A DNA stretch of 46,774 nt from Actinomycetota bacterium. GTDB taxonomy: Bacteria > Actinomycetota > Actinomycetes > S36-B12. Shown in pieces: positions 15,298-25,354 of this stretch. Within the stretch, counting starts at the first letter, position 1. Every line of letters starts with the position of its first letter. Made by a program: the position numbers and the translations under genes. The notes under the pieces are model-generated. The model saw only the letters and a program-made list of their open reading frames with translations. It did no database searches and was not told the origin of the DNA. The stretch covers positions 1 to 46,774 of the forward strand of contig JAFMFD010000011.1 in NCBI GenBank assembly GCA_017856385.1, given 5' to 3'.

Positions 15298-17382
15298 GTG
15301 ACGTCGACCCGCCCCGCCTATCCGGCCGCTCCCCGCCTCGACATCGTCGACGAGTTCCACGGCACCGCGGTGCCGGACCCCTACCGGTGGCTCGAGGACT
15401 CCGAGGATCCGCGCACCGTCGAGTGGCTGGCCGAGCAGGCCCGGCTGATGGGTGACGAGCGGGCCTCCTGGTCCACCCGCGAGCGCTTCGCGCAGCGGGT
15501 GGAGGCACTGCTCGGTGCCGGCACGATCTCGCCCCCCTACTGGCGCGGTGACCGGCACTTCCTGGTGCGTCGTGAGCCGGGGCAGCAGTTCGCCGTGCTG
15601 TACGTCGTGGACCCCGACGGGACCGAGCGCGTGCTCATCGACCCGATGGCCCTCGACCCGTCCGGCGTCACGACCCTGGACAGCTGGCAGCCGTCGAAGG
15701 AGGGCGACCGCATCGCGTACCAGCTGTCCGTCGGTGGCGACGAGGAGTCCCTCGTCCACGTGATGGATGTCGCGACCGGCGCCACCATCGAGGGCCCGAT
15801 CGAGCGGTGCCGCTACTCGCCCGTCGCATGGCTGCCCGGGGGCGAGGCCTTCTACTACGTGCGACGGATCGCCCCGGAGCTGCTGCCGGAGTCGGAGCGC
15901 AACTTCCATCGCCGCGTCTACCTCCATCGGGTCGGAACCTCGCCCGACGACGACGTCCTCGTCTTCGGGGCTGGCATGACCATGACGAACTACTACGGCG
16001 TCGAGGTCAGCTGCGACGGCCGCTGGCTGCAGGTGTCCGCGTCGGAGGGAACGGAGCCGCGCAACGACCTGTGGGTCGCTGACCTCGGCAGCTGCCCTGC
16101 CGATGCGCCGGCATTCACGCTCGTGCAGGGCGATGTCGACGCCCAGACCGGGCTTACCTTCCTGCGCGACGGCCGCGTCATGGTCAGTACCGACCGCGAC
16201 GCCCCACGCGGTCGCGTGGCGGTCACGCAGCCGGGTGCGTGGGGTGCAGATGCGTGGGTCGACCTGATCGCTGAGGACCCGGTGGCAGTGCTGGAGTCGG
16301 TCACCGTGCTCGACGGGCCGGAGCTCGACGAGGACCTCCTCGTCGTCGTGCGCACGGCCCACGGGGTGGCCCGCATGTCGCTGCACCGTGCTGCAGACGG
16401 CGCCTGGCTCCGCGACATCGACCTGCCCGGTGCCGGCACGATCGGCGGTCCCGTCGAGCACATCGACGGGGGCCCCGTCACCTGGTTCGTGTTCACCGAC
16501 CACACCACGGTGCCGACGGTGTACGTATTCGACGCACGCACGGGAGAGGTGACGCTCCATGCACGACCGCCGGGTTCGGTGGAGGTGCCCACGGTGCACT
16601 CCCAGCAGGTCACGTACACCTCGCTCGACGGCACCCAGGTGCGCATGTTCGTGCTCTCCCCGACGGCCGAGCCCGACAGCCCCCGCCCGACGATCCTCTA
16701 CGGGTACGGGGGCTTCGGGATCCCGCTGACACCGGGCTACTCCGCGGCGATCCTCGCGTGGGTCGAGGCCGGGGGCGTCTGGGCCGTGGCGAACATCCGC
16801 GGAGGGGGCGAGGAGGGCGAGGACTGGCATCGGGCCGGGATGCTCGGCAGCAAGCAGAACGTCTACGACGACTTCCACGCCGCCGCGCAGTGGCTGATCG
16901 ATCAGGGCTGGACGAGTGCCGCGCAGTTGGGGATCTACGGTGGCTCCAACGGAGGGCTGCTCGTCGGAGCGGCAATGACCCAGCGGCCGGAACTGTTCAA
17001 CGCCGTGGTGTGCGTCGCCCCGCTGCTCGACATGCTCCGCTACACCACCAGCGAGCTCGGCCCGACCTGGACGGTCGAGTACGGCGACCCGGAGGACCCT
17101 GAGCAGTTCGGCTGGCTGCACGCGTACTCCCCCTACCACCGCGTGAGCGATGGCACCGACTACCCGGCGACGATGTTCGCGGTGTTCGACAACGACACCC
17201 GCACCGATCCCATGCACGGGCGCAAGATGTGCGCCGCGGTGCAGCACGCCACGTCGGGGGATCGCCCCATCCTGCTCCGTACGGAGGGCGACGTGGGACA
17301 CGGTGCACGCTCGATCGCCAAGTCGGTCGAGGAGACCGCCGACACGCTCGCTTTCATGGCCCACTGGACGGGGATGTCATGA
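15298..17382 (+). CDS. Prolyl oligopeptidase family serine peptidase (S9A)
   Basis: A 694-residue cytoplasmic serine peptidase that cleaves short peptides, usually after proline. The N-terminus (PAAPRLDIVDEFHGTAVPDPYRWLEDSEDPRTVEW) is the S9A hallmark. Residues about 70-410 form the seven-bladed propeller and the C-terminus the alpha/beta hydrolase. Ser550 lies in 'GIYGGSNGGLLVGA'; the Asp is expected in 'AVFDNDTRTDPMHGRKM' and the His in 'GDVGHGARSIAKS'. 'VANIRGGGEEGEDWHRAG' is another family block. The GTG start has TAGGGT 6 bp upstream. The stop overlaps the globin ATG. Confidence 0.93.
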   Translation: MTSTRPAYPAAPRLDIVDEFHGTAVPDPYRWLEDSEDPRTVEWLAEQARLMGDERASWSTRERFAQRVEALLGAGTISPPYWRGDRHFLVRREPGQQFAVLYVVDPDGTERVLIDPMALDPSGVTTLDSWQPSKEGDRIAYQLSVGGDEESLVHVMDVATGATIEGPIERCRYSPVAWLPGGEAFYYVRRIAPELLPESERNFHRRVYLHRVGTSPDDDVLVFGAGMTMTNYYGVEVSCDGRWLQVSASEGTEPRNDLWVADLGSCPADAPAFTLVQGDVDAQTGLTFLRDGRVMVSTDRDAPRGRVAVTQPGAWGADAWVDLIAEDPVAVLESVTVLDGPELDEDLLVVVRTAHGVARMSLHRAADGAWLRDIDLPGAGTIGGPVEHIDGGPVTWFVFTDHTTVPTVYVFDARTGEVTLHARPPGSVEVPTVHSQQVTYTSLDGTQVRMFVLSPTAEPDSPRPTILYGYGGFGIPLTPGYSAAILAWVEAGGVWAVANIRGGGEEGEDWHRAGMLGSKQNVYDDFHAAAQWLIDQGWTSAAQLGIYGGSNGGLLVGAAMTQRPELFNAVVCVAPLLDMLRYTTSELGPTWTVEYGDPEDPEQFGWLHAYSPYHRVSDGTDYPATMFAVFDNDTRTDPMHGRKMCAAVQHATSGDRPILLRTEGDVGHGARSIAKSVEETADTLAFMAHWTGMS

Positions 17383-17792
17383 CGACCCCCCCGTACGAGG
17401 ACTTCGGCGGCGAGGCGTTCTTCACCAGCCTCGTCGCGGCTTTCTACCGGCGGGTGGCCGACGACGACATCCTTCGTCCCATGTACCCGGCGGACGACCT
17501 CTCCGGCGCAGAGCGCCGACTGCGCCTGTTCCTGATGCAGTACTGGGGCGGGCCCACCACGTACGACGAGGAGCGCGGCCACCCGCGACTGCGCATGCGC
17601 CACATGGGATTCCCGATCGACGGACGGGCACGCGACCGCTGGCTGACCCTGATGGGCGAGGCCGTGACCGAGCAGGCGATGGACCCCGAGCTCGAATCGA
17701 GGCTGTGGACATACCTCGTCGGCGCCGCGTTCGCAATGCAGAACATCCCGGACGATCCGGCAGGGCGGCCGGTCGCGACCCTGAGCGAGTGA
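17379..17792 (+). CDS. glbO: Group II truncated haemoglobin (GlbO-like)
   Basis: A 137-residue truncated globin. 'AAFYRRVADDD' holds the B10 tyrosine, 'ILRPMYPADD' the CD region, 'MQYWGGPTTYDEERGHPRLRMRHMGFPI' the E-F region with the proximal F8 His, and 'RDRWLTLM' the G8 Trp, all as in mycobacterial GlbO. It binds haem and O2 or NO and is linked to oxidative and nitrosative stress or to O2 handling. Its ATG overlaps the peptidase stop (ATGA), so it is translated from the same mRNA; a peptidase-globin pair has no obvious functional logic. Confidence 0.93.
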   Translation: MTTPPYEDFGGEAFFTSLVAAFYRRVADDDILRPMYPADDLSGAERRLRLFLMQYWGGPTTYDEERGHPRLRMRHMGFPIDGRARDRWLTLMGEAVTEQAMDPELESRLWTYLVGAAFAMQNIPDDPAGRPVATLSE

Positions 17793-17807
17793 CGTCCCAG
17801 CGGCGCG

Positions 17808-18470
17808 TCAGCGGACGACGTGCAGCGCGAGCCTGGCTGACGGGCCCTTCATGTAGGTGAAGACCTGGCCGCGTGGCGTGCTCAGGCGCTTCCACGGACC
17901 GCACGTCGCGGCGGCGATCCTCGACCGGTCGTTCGGGATCATGCCGAGCCGGTGCGCGGCCTGGAGGGCCCGCATGGGCAGGCCGGCAAATCCGGGCCGG
18001 TCCCAGATCTCGTTGGCGACGGCCTCCTGCGCTCGGGCCGGCAGCCCCTGGGACCGCTGGGTCAGCTCGCTCGCGGCACCCTCGATCGCCGGCAGCAGGT
18101 CGCCCGACAGGCCGTGGATGGGCATCTGCCAGCCCTCATGCGGCGGCAGGTGGCCGAGGTTGGGGGCGGGCCCGGGCGGCACCAGCGCGCGGGGAAGCGC
18201 ATCGAGGTCGAGGCCGTCATCCGCGCATGAGTGGAGGGCGTCGGCCAGTGCCCCGAGCGGCACTGACACATCGCTCGGATCGTCCGCCGCGCACGGCTCC
18301 GCGAGCGGGACCGCGAAGAAGACGAGGACACCCATCGGCGGGGAGGTGAACACCCCGAGCGCCCGAGCGGAGGTCACGACCCGGGCCGGGAGGCGGGGGT
18401 CCCAGGACAGCTGCCGGCGGCAGAAGCCCTCCAGCACGGTGGCCTCGGGGCCGGCGAGGCGGATCGTCAC
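17808..18470 (-). CDS. Conserved actinobacterial protein of unknown function downstream of ettA/thioesterase
   Basis: A 220-residue soluble protein with no motif I can tie to a function. Visible segments are 'MGVLVFFAVPLAE', a central 'LHSCADDGLDLDALPRALVPPGPAPNLGHLPPHEGWQMPIHG', and a C-terminal 'GFAGLPMRALQAAHRLGMI'. The GTG start at 18470 overlaps the stop of the thioesterase (GTGA), so it is the last gene of the ettA-thioesterase operon. It is not part of the 36-residue upstream extension that remains open. Confidence 0.65.
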   Translation of the reverse strand: MTIRLAGPEATVLEGFCRRQLSWDPRLPARVVTSARALGVFTSPPMGVLVFFAVPLAEPCAADDPSDVSVPLGALADALHSCADDGLDLDALPRALVPPGPAPNLGHLPPHEGWQMPIHGLSGDLLPAIEGAASELTQRSQGLPARAQEAVANEIWDRPGFAGLPMRALQAAHRLGMIPNDRSRIAAATCGPWKRLSTPRGQVFTYMKGPSARLALHVVR

Positions 18471-18886
18471 TCCAAGATTGTGGTGGGGGCCAATCGGGCA
18501 CGCAACTCCACTGGGATGCGCACGGGTCGACCGGTCGTGGAGTCGACCACCGCCATGACGGTCGTCGCCTCGGCGCACAGCTCCCCGTGCTCGTCGAGGA
18601 TCCGGTAGCCCACGGTGTACGACGAGTTGCCGATGCGATCGACCCAGACCTCGACGATCACCGGCTCGCGCGCGTAGAGCAGCGGCTTGCGATGGGTGAT
18701 CTGCTGCTTGACGACGACCTGCGAGAAGTCCGAACCCCGGACGAAGTCGAGCTCCTGGAGCAGGCCTACACGCGCCTCCTGCAGGTAGTCCAGGAACGCG
18801 ACGTTGTTGACGTGGCCGAGCGGGTCGAGGTCGCTAAAGCGTCGCTGGACGGGGATCGCATGGACCGATGAGGGCTCGTGCCGCAT
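18467..18886 (-). CDS. Hotdog-fold acyl-CoA thioesterase
   Basis: A 139-residue protein of the 4-hydroxybenzoyl-CoA thioesterase-like group. 'RRFSDLDPLGHVNNVAFLDYLQEARVGLL' has the D-x(3)-HVNN catalytic block at about residues 18-30. The remainder (VVVKQQITHRKPLLYAREPVIVEVWVDRIGNSSYTVGYRIL) matches the hotdog sheet. It hydrolyses acyl-CoA; the chain is unknown. It begins 13 bp after the ettA stop and overlaps the next gene by 4 bp. Confidence 0.85.
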   Translation of the reverse strand: MRHEPSSVHAIPVQRRFSDLDPLGHVNNVAFLDYLQEARVGLLQELDFVRGSDFSQVVVKQQITHRKPLLYAREPVIVEVWVDRIGNSSYTVGYRILDEHGELCAEATTVMAVVDSTTGRPVRIPVELRARLAPTTILE

Positions 18887-18899
18887 GGCGGGACCGGGC

Positions 18900-20606
<1,707 letters not shown>

Positions 20607-20612
20607 GGCGCC

Positions 20613-20618
20613 AGAGTA
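20613..20618 (-). promoter_or_regulatory. -10 element (TACTCT) for leaderless ettA mRNA
   Basis: TACTCT on the minus strand is followed by GGCGCC and the ATG at 20606. Confidence 0.5.
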
Positions 20619-20641
20619 GTGGGGACGCATGCGCTGCCTGG

Positions 20642-20678
20642 ACCGCGGATGGACGACGGGGGGGCGCCCACCCGCGGT
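20642..20678 (-). terminator. Possible hairpin terminator after ssb
   Basis: ACCGCGG (20642-20648) and CCGCGGT (20672-20678) are complementary around a GC-rich loop. The hairpin starts 14 bp past the ssb stop and precedes the ettA promoter. No U-tract is present, so an intrinsic terminator is uncertain. Confidence 0.35.
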
Positions 20679-20691
20679 GCCTGCAGGGTGA

Positions 20692-21243
20692 TCAGACAGC
20701 CTGGCGCTCGAGGATCTCGCCCGTCTGCGGGTCGATCAGGTCGTCGTCGAGCTCGTCGTCCACGTCGTCGAGGTCGTCGCCGACGTCCGCAGCGAGGCCA
20801 CCCGCAGCGACGAGTCGTGCGTGGGCGAAGGCGTCTGCCGTCGCGCGCTGCTCGGCCTCGAGCACCGCCTCGTGCTTCACTCGCTGGAAGGACGCGATGC
20901 CCCGGGCGAGGTCATGCCCCACCGTCAGTGCATCGAGGTCACGGTAGGTCACGGAGTGGACGTGGTCGCCGCACTCCTTGTGGACCTCGCGACTGCGCAG
21001 TCTGCCGACCACGATGACCGGCATCCCCTTGCTGAAGCTCTGGATCGCGTTGTGGCCGAGGTTGCGCCAGCACGAGACCTCGAAGAAGTGGGTGTCGCCG
21101 TCGACCCACTGGTCGGCGGCCCTGTCGAAGCGGCGCGTGCCCGCCGCGAGGCGGAAGCTCGCCACCGGCTCCCCGCTCTTGGTGAAGCGCAGCCGCACAT
21201 CGGTGATGAGGTTGCCCACGACGTGCAGGACGATGTCGTTCAT
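20692..21243 (-). CDS. ssb: Single-stranded DNA-binding protein (second-type, SsbB-like)
   Basis: A 183-residue protein with an N-terminal OB fold: 'IVLHVVGNLITDVRLRFTKSGEPVASFRLAAGTRRFD', 'FFEVSCWRNLGHNAIQSFSKGMPVIVVGRLR'. The C-terminal ~65 residues are not the usual Gly-rich linker: there is a helical stretch and then an acidic run (DDLDDVDDELDDD), but the chain ends 'ILERQAV' without the DDDIPF partner-binding tip. This suggests a paralogue of the replicative SSB, perhaps specialised for recombination or uptake. The start is supported by AGGAG five bases upstream. Paired CTGTGG motifs lie in the promoter, as at the DUF559 gene. Confidence 0.88.
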   Translation of the reverse strand: MNDIVLHVVGNLITDVRLRFTKSGEPVASFRLAAGTRRFDRAADQWVDGDTHFFEVSCWRNLGHNAIQSFSKGMPVIVVGRLRSREVHKECGDHVHSVTYRDLDALTVGHDLARGIASFQRVKHEAVLEAEQRATADAFAHARLVAAGGLAADVGDDLDDVDDELDDDLIDPQTGEILERQAV

Positions 21244-21329
21244 GTCTGCTCCTGGTGTCTGACCCGGGTCGACCCGGCTGCGACGACAGTGGTGCAGCCG
21301 ACCGCAGGGTGACCATGAGCCGGCACGCC

Positions 21330-21366
21330 CCTGTGGACCGTCGGCCCACGAGAACCGCGCTGTGGG
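21330..21366 (-). promoter_or_regulatory. Paired CTGTGG motifs upstream of ssb
   Basis: CCTGTGGA (21330-21337) and GCTGTGGG (21359-21366) lie 29 bp apart in the 149-bp divergent region between ssb and the MFS gene, on the same strand relative to ssb as the pair before the DUF559 gene. Confidence 0.35.
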
Positions 21367-21380
21367 CCGTGCGCGTCCCC

Positions 21381-21386
21381 TAGGGT
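21381..21386 (+). promoter_or_regulatory. -10 element (TAGGGT) for leaderless MFS mRNA
   Basis: TAGGGT is followed by GATCGG and the GTG start at 21393. Confidence 0.55.
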
Positions 21387-21392
21387 GATCGG

Positions 21393-22676
21393 GTGCTGAC
21401 GAGGGTCCACCGCGCGTGGCTCGTCGCCGGCGTGACCTTCCTCGTCCTCCTGGCATCCGCGGCGTTCCGCTCCTCGACCGGCGTCATGGTGGTGCCCTTC
21501 GAGGAGGAGTTCGGGTGGTCACGCGCCGCGATCTCCCTCGCGGTGTCCGTGAACCTGGTGATCTACGGCGTGACCGCGCCGTTCGCCGCAGCGCTGATGG
21601 AGCGCTTCGGGATCCGCCAGGTGGCCAGCGCGGCCCTCGTCCTCATCTGCGTCGGCTCCGGCCTCACCCTCGTCATGACCGCGTCGTGGCAGCTGGTGAT
21701 CGCCTGGGGCGTGCTCATCGGCCTCGGCGTCGGCGCAACGGCACTGGTGTTCGGCGCGCTGGTCGCGAATCGATGGTTCGTCAGGCGCCGGGGCCTGGTG
21801 CTCGGCCTGCTCGGCGCGGCCTGGGCGACGGGCCAGCTGGTGTTCCTGCCGCTGATCACGACGATCGTCCAGAACGTCGGCTGGCGCTACGCATCGCTGC
21901 TCGTCTGCCTGCTGAGCGCCCTGCTCATCCCCCTGGTGTGGGCGGTCCTGCGCGACCGGCCCGCCGACGTGGGGCTGCGACCGTACGGCGCGGAGGGTGA
22001 CCTCACGGCGGAGGAGCAGGAGCAGAACTCCACCCACAGCGGCTGGTCGGCCGCTCGCCTGGCGATCGACGGCTTGGTCAGTGCGGCACGCACGCGCGCC
22101 TTCTGGCTCCTGGCCGGGACGTTCTTCGTCTGCGGCTGGACGACCAACGGCATCATCAGCACGCACTTCGTCCCGGCAGCGCACGATCACGGCATGGCAG
22201 CGACCGCGGCGGCGGCCCTGCTCGCGATCGTCGGCATCTTCGATCTGGTCGGCACGATCGGGTCAGGCTGGCTGACCGACCGCTTCGATCCTCGCTACCT
22301 GCTGGCGGCGTACTACGGCCTGCGCGGAGTCGCACTGCTGGGCCTTCCGCTGCTCCTCGGGCCGAGCATCGACCCGCCGCTGGTGGTGATCATGATCCTG
22401 TTCGGCCTGGACTGGGTCGCGACCGTGCCGCCCACCGCGATCCTCTGCACCCGGATCTACGGCCGTGAGCGCGGTCCGATCGTGTTCGGCTGGGTCTTCG
22501 CGGCCCACATGATCGGCGGCGGGGTCGCCGCCGCCGCCAGCGGAGCCATCCGCGACATCGCCGGCGACTACGCCACCGCCTGGTACCTGGCCGGGGCCCT
22601 GGCGGTGCTGGCCGCCCTGGCGGCACTCCTTATCCCCCGGACGCAGCCCACAGGTACCAAGGTGGACATGCACTAG
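21393..22676 (+). CDS. MFS transporter
   Basis: A 427-residue protein with about 12 hydrophobic segments and MFS features: the N-terminal 'GVMVVPFEEEFGWSRAAISLAVSVNLVIYG' is like oxalate/formate- and monocarboxylate-type MFS carriers, and 'GSGWLTDRFDPRYLLAAYYGLRG' resembles motif A of the second half. It probably moves a small organic anion, but the substrate is not evident. The GTG start has TAGGGT 6 bp upstream. It is divergent from ssb. Confidence 0.85.
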   Translation: MLTRVHRAWLVAGVTFLVLLASAAFRSSTGVMVVPFEEEFGWSRAAISLAVSVNLVIYGVTAPFAAALMERFGIRQVASAALVLICVGSGLTLVMTASWQLVIAWGVLIGLGVGATALVFGALVANRWFVRRRGLVLGLLGAAWATGQLVFLPLITTIVQNVGWRYASLLVCLLSALLIPLVWAVLRDRPADVGLRPYGAEGDLTAEEQEQNSTHSGWSAARLAIDGLVSAARTRAFWLLAGTFFVCGWTTNGIISTHFVPAAHDHGMAATAAAALLAIVGIFDLVGTIGSGWLTDRFDPRYLLAAYYGLRGVALLGLPLLLGPSIDPPLVVIMILFGLDWVATVPPTAILCTRIYGRERGPIVFGWVFAAHMIGGGVAAAASGAIRDIAGDYATAWYLAGALAVLAALAALLIPRTQPTGTKVDMH

Positions 22677-22697
22677 ACCTTGATACACGCTGGCACC

Positions 22698-22991
22698 ATG
22701 GCCATGAACATCAGGAGCGCCGAGGCCCATCAACTCGCCAAGCAGCTCGCCGCCCTCGAGCACACGACCGTGACCGATGCCGTCATCCTGGCCCTGCGCG
22801 AGGCCGTGGAGCGTCGCCAACGGGAGGATGACCGCTCGGCCAAGGCGGAGGCCATGAAGGACATCGCCGGACGGTTCGCGAGGATCGACAGGGCAAGGCA
22901 GGGACCGAGCCTCTGGGAGATCGCTGCAGACCTCTACGACGAGCCAGGCCCGCATTGCCCGGGAGGCGTACCGCGACTTCGGCAGGGGTAG
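22698..22991 (+). CDS. vapB: VapB-type antitoxin with altered C-terminus
   Basis: A 97-residue protein starting '[41 protein letters not shown]', the Rv0623-like VapB ribbon-helix-helix and its dimerisation helix. The toxin-wrapping part ends normally at '[16 protein letters not shown]'; the last ~11 residues ([12 protein letters not shown]) are out-of-frame reading of the following vapC fragment. The cognate toxin is reduced to its C-terminal third, so VapB is an orphan. It might still bind its promoter or neutralise VapC toxins elsewhere. Confidence 0.75.
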   Translation: MAMNIRSAEAHQLAKQLAALEHTTVTDAVILALREAVERRQREDDRSAKAEAMKDIAGRFARIDRARQGPSLWEIAADLYDEPGPHCPGGVPRLRQG

Positions 22992-23121
22992 CGGACATCC
23001 CGCACGCCTCAACTTCGGCGACTGCCTCTCGTACGCCCTCGCCAAGGACGTCGACGAACCGCTCCTGTTCAAGGGAGACGACTTCCACCACACCGACGTG
23101 CGCGTCGTCGCCCCTCGCTGA
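22942..23121 (+). pseudogene. vapC: VapC toxin C-terminal remnant (PIN domain)
   Basis: In the frame +1 relative to vapB the DNA encodes '[52 protein letters not shown]' and then a stop at 23119. This is the characteristic end of a VapC PIN-domain ribonuclease ('LNFGDCxSYALA..[10 protein letters not shown]'). The first ~70 residues, including the N-terminal catalytic Asp, are missing and no start codon exists. A deletion apparently joined the end of vapB to the late part of vapC, removing toxin activity. Confidence 0.85.
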
Positions 23122-23142
23122 CGCTCGCACCGCGTCGGGCAC

Positions 23143-24423
23143 TCACTCCCCGCGCGCCTCGCGCGCATCGCGCTGCGCCTGCGCGTGCGGGCTCGTCCGG
23201 CTGTCGTAGCGCCACAGCGACGGCAGGGCGATGGCCGTGAGTCCCACGCCGATAACGCACAGCACACCACCGCTGACGAAGGACATGCGCAGGGAGGTCA
23301 ATGACGCGGCGGTGCTGGCGCGCAGCTGGCCCAGGAGCGGTCCCACCGAGTAGCTCAGCAGCTCGATCCCGGCGAGGCGCCCGCGCACATCGTCCGGGAT
23401 CGTCTGGTTCCACATGGTCCCCCGGAAGATCCCGCTGACCATGTCCGCGCCGCCGGCCACCGCGAGGAAGAGCAGCACGAGCGGCAGCACATCCCACGCA
23501 CCGACGAGGGCGATCGCCGCACCCCAGGCCATGGCCGCGAGGACGATGGCGCGCCCGTGCCGGTGCACGTGCGCTGTCCAGCCGCTGGTGAGGGAGACGA
23601 CCAGGGCGCCGACCGCAGGGGCCGCGTAGAGCAGGCCCAGGGTCCACGCGCCACCGAGGTCCTCGGCGAGGAACGGGAAGATCGCATACGGGAACGCGAA
23701 GACCATGGCGACGAGGTCGATGGCGTACGTGCCCAGCAGGTCCTTGCGGCTCCACGCGTAGCGCAGACCCTCGCCGATGTGGCGCAGGGAGGCGCGCTCC
23801 TCACCAGCGCCCTCGACCCGGATGCTGCGCAAGCGCCACAGCAGGAGGATCGACATGGCGAAGGTCACCACGTCGACGCCGTAGGCCGCCGCCGCGCCGC
23901 CCACGCTCAGCAGCAGCCCACCGATGGCCGGTCCGAGGATGCTGCCGACCTGCCAGCGCAGCGATGTCAGTGCGCTCGCGGCGGCGAGCTGGTCGTGCGC
24001 GACAACCCGCGGGATCATCGCCTCGAGCGACGGACGCTGCAGTCCGTCGACGGCCGCCATGAGCATCGCGACGAAGTACAGCACCCACACCTGCGGCGTA
24101 GCGGCGAGGCTGTTGATGAGCAGCACGGCGATGAGCAGCCCGAGGGCCACCTCGGTCGCGATGACCATGATGCGCCGGTCCACCACATCGGCGAGCGCCC
24201 CTCCGTAGAGGCCGAAGACGATGAGGGGCACGAGCTCCGCGAGGCCGATCAGGCCCACCGCGATGAATGAGCCAGTCAGCTGAGCGACCTGGAAGGGAAT
24301 CGCGACGTACGTGACCATCGAGCCGAGGTAGGTGATCATCCCGCTCGCGAAGATCAGGCGGAAGTCGCGCGAGGAGCGCAGGGGTGAGATGTCGATGCGC
24401 CAGCGCCGCGTCCCGCCACTCAC
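23143..24423 (-). CDS. MFS transporter, EntS/MFS_3-like exporter
   Basis: A 426-residue protein with about 12 membrane segments. 'SPLRSSRDFRLIFASGMITYLGSMVTYVAIPFQVAQLTGS' and 'GLYGGALADVVDRRIMVIATE' (motif A) are typical of the enterobactin-exporter-like MFS_3 group, common in actinobacteria as drug or siderophore efflux. 'LEAMIPRVVAHDQLAAASALTSLRWQVGSILGPAIGG' is another group signature. The GTG start at 24423 has TAGCCT 6 bp upstream. Substrate unknown. Confidence 0.85.
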   Translation of the reverse strand: MSGGTRRWRIDISPLRSSRDFRLIFASGMITYLGSMVTYVAIPFQVAQLTGSFIAVGLIGLAELVPLIVFGLYGGALADVVDRRIMVIATEVALGLLIAVLLINSLAATPQVWVLYFVAMLMAAVDGLQRPSLEAMIPRVVAHDQLAAASALTSLRWQVGSILGPAIGGLLLSVGGAAAAYGVDVVTFAMSILLLWRLRSIRVEGAGEERASLRHIGEGLRYAWSRKDLLGTYAIDLVAMVFAFPYAIFPFLAEDLGGAWTLGLLYAAPAVGALVVSLTSGWTAHVHRHGRAIVLAAMAWGAAIALVGAWDVLPLVLLFLAVAGGADMVSGIFRGTMWNQTIPDDVRGRLAGIELLSYSVGPLLGQLRASTAASLTSLRMSFVSGGVLCVIGVGLTAIALPSLWRYDSRTSPHAQAQRDAREARGE

Positions 24424-24429
24424 CGGCAG

Positions 24430-24435
24430 AGGCTA
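24430..24435 (-). promoter_or_regulatory. -10 element (TAGCCT) for leaderless MFS_3 mRNA
   Basis: On the minus strand TAGCCT is followed by CTGCCG and the GTG start at 24423. Confidence 0.5.
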
Positions 24436-24454
24436 CCGCCGCCCCGAGGATTGA

Positions 24455-25327
24455 CTAGCGCGATCGAGTGGCGGTCAGTGTGTACGTCATGGGCAGGCGC
24501 TCGCGCCCGGCGACCAGCCGCCACTCGTCGTGCTCGTCCTTCTCCATCTGGCCCGGCAGCGCATTCCATGGCACGGAGTCGTGCTCGGCCAGCGAGGTGA
24601 TCGTCATCCCGGAGGCCAGGAGCGAGGAGACCACCTCGCCGAGGCCGTGGTTCCACGAGTGGGCCATCGTCGCGGTCAGGGGGCGCTCGATGGTCACGTA
24701 CGACTCGGCCTCGTCGAGCGACAGCGGCTCGGGCGTCTCGAAGTACGGATAGCGGACGACGAGGGCGTCGGGCACGTTCTCGTCCAGCGCCCACAGCATC
24801 GGATGCCCTTCGCGGATGAAGAGCCGCCCGCCGGGGACCAGCAGGTCGTGGACCACCGAAGCCCATGCATCTATGCGCGGCAGCCAGCACAGCGCTCCGA
24901 TCCCGGTGTAGACGAGGTCGAAGGACTTCGCGCCGAGCAGGCGCACCGCGTCGTAGGCATCACCTTCGACGAATCGCACATCGACTCCGCAGGCCTCCGC
25001 AAGCCGACGGCCCTCCGCCACTGCAGCGCCGGAGAAGTCCAACCCGGTCACCATGGCCCCGAGGCGGGCGAGCGAGACGGTGTCGGTGCCGATGTGGCAT
25101 TGCAGGTGCAGCACGCGCAGGCCCGTGATGTCGCCAAGTCGGGTTAGGTCGAACCGCACGACGTCACTCAGCGCGGCCGCATCGTCGATCAGGGCGCGGG
25201 TGCCGTAATCGTCGGACCTGGCATGAAGCCCGGCTCGCTCACTCCAGTTGGCGAGGTTCTCCGCTCTGTAGCGAGCGATCCCCTCGAGCCACACACCCTG
25301 CGACGTCACCGGCTCCATACGCACCAT
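24455..25327 (-). CDS. Class I SAM-dependent methyltransferase
   Basis: A 290-residue protein. Motif I is 'LRVLHLQCHIGTDTVSLARLGAMVTGLDFSGAAV' (about residues 71-103), with 'FDLVYTGIGALCWLPRIDAWASVVHDLLVPGGRLFIREGHP' as motifs IV-VI. The 'LHLQCHIGTDTLSLARLGA.VTGLDFS' form is a widespread small-molecule methyltransferase subgroup. AGGAG lies nine bases before the ATG at 25327; an ATG at 25318 is an alternative. Substrate unknown; it stands alone between genes of unrelated function. Confidence 0.83.
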   Translation of the reverse strand: MVRMEPVTSQGVWLEGIARYRAENLANWSERAGLHARSDDYGTRALIDDAAALSDVVRFDLTRLGDITGLRVLHLQCHIGTDTVSLARLGAMVTGLDFSGAAVAEGRRLAEACGVDVRFVEGDAYDAVRLLGAKSFDLVYTGIGALCWLPRIDAWASVVHDLLVPGGRLFIREGHPMLWALDENVPDALVVRYPYFETPEPLSLDEAESYVTIERPLTATMAHSWNHGLGEVVSSLLASGMTITSLAEHDSVPWNALPGQMEKDEHDEWRLVAGRERLPMTYTLTATRSR

Positions 25328-25354
25328 CCTTCACGACTCCTGCACCGGAGCGGC

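Noticed and set aside
14956-17364. An 802-codon minus-strand frame opposite the prolyl oligopeptidase
   Set aside because: Shadow of the peptidase gene, whose catalytic motifs are intact; no plausible domain in the antisense translation.
22658-22682. CAAGGT/ACCTTG inverted repeat as a vapB operator
   Set aside because: Only six pairs, partly inside the end of the MFS gene; too weak to list as a feature.
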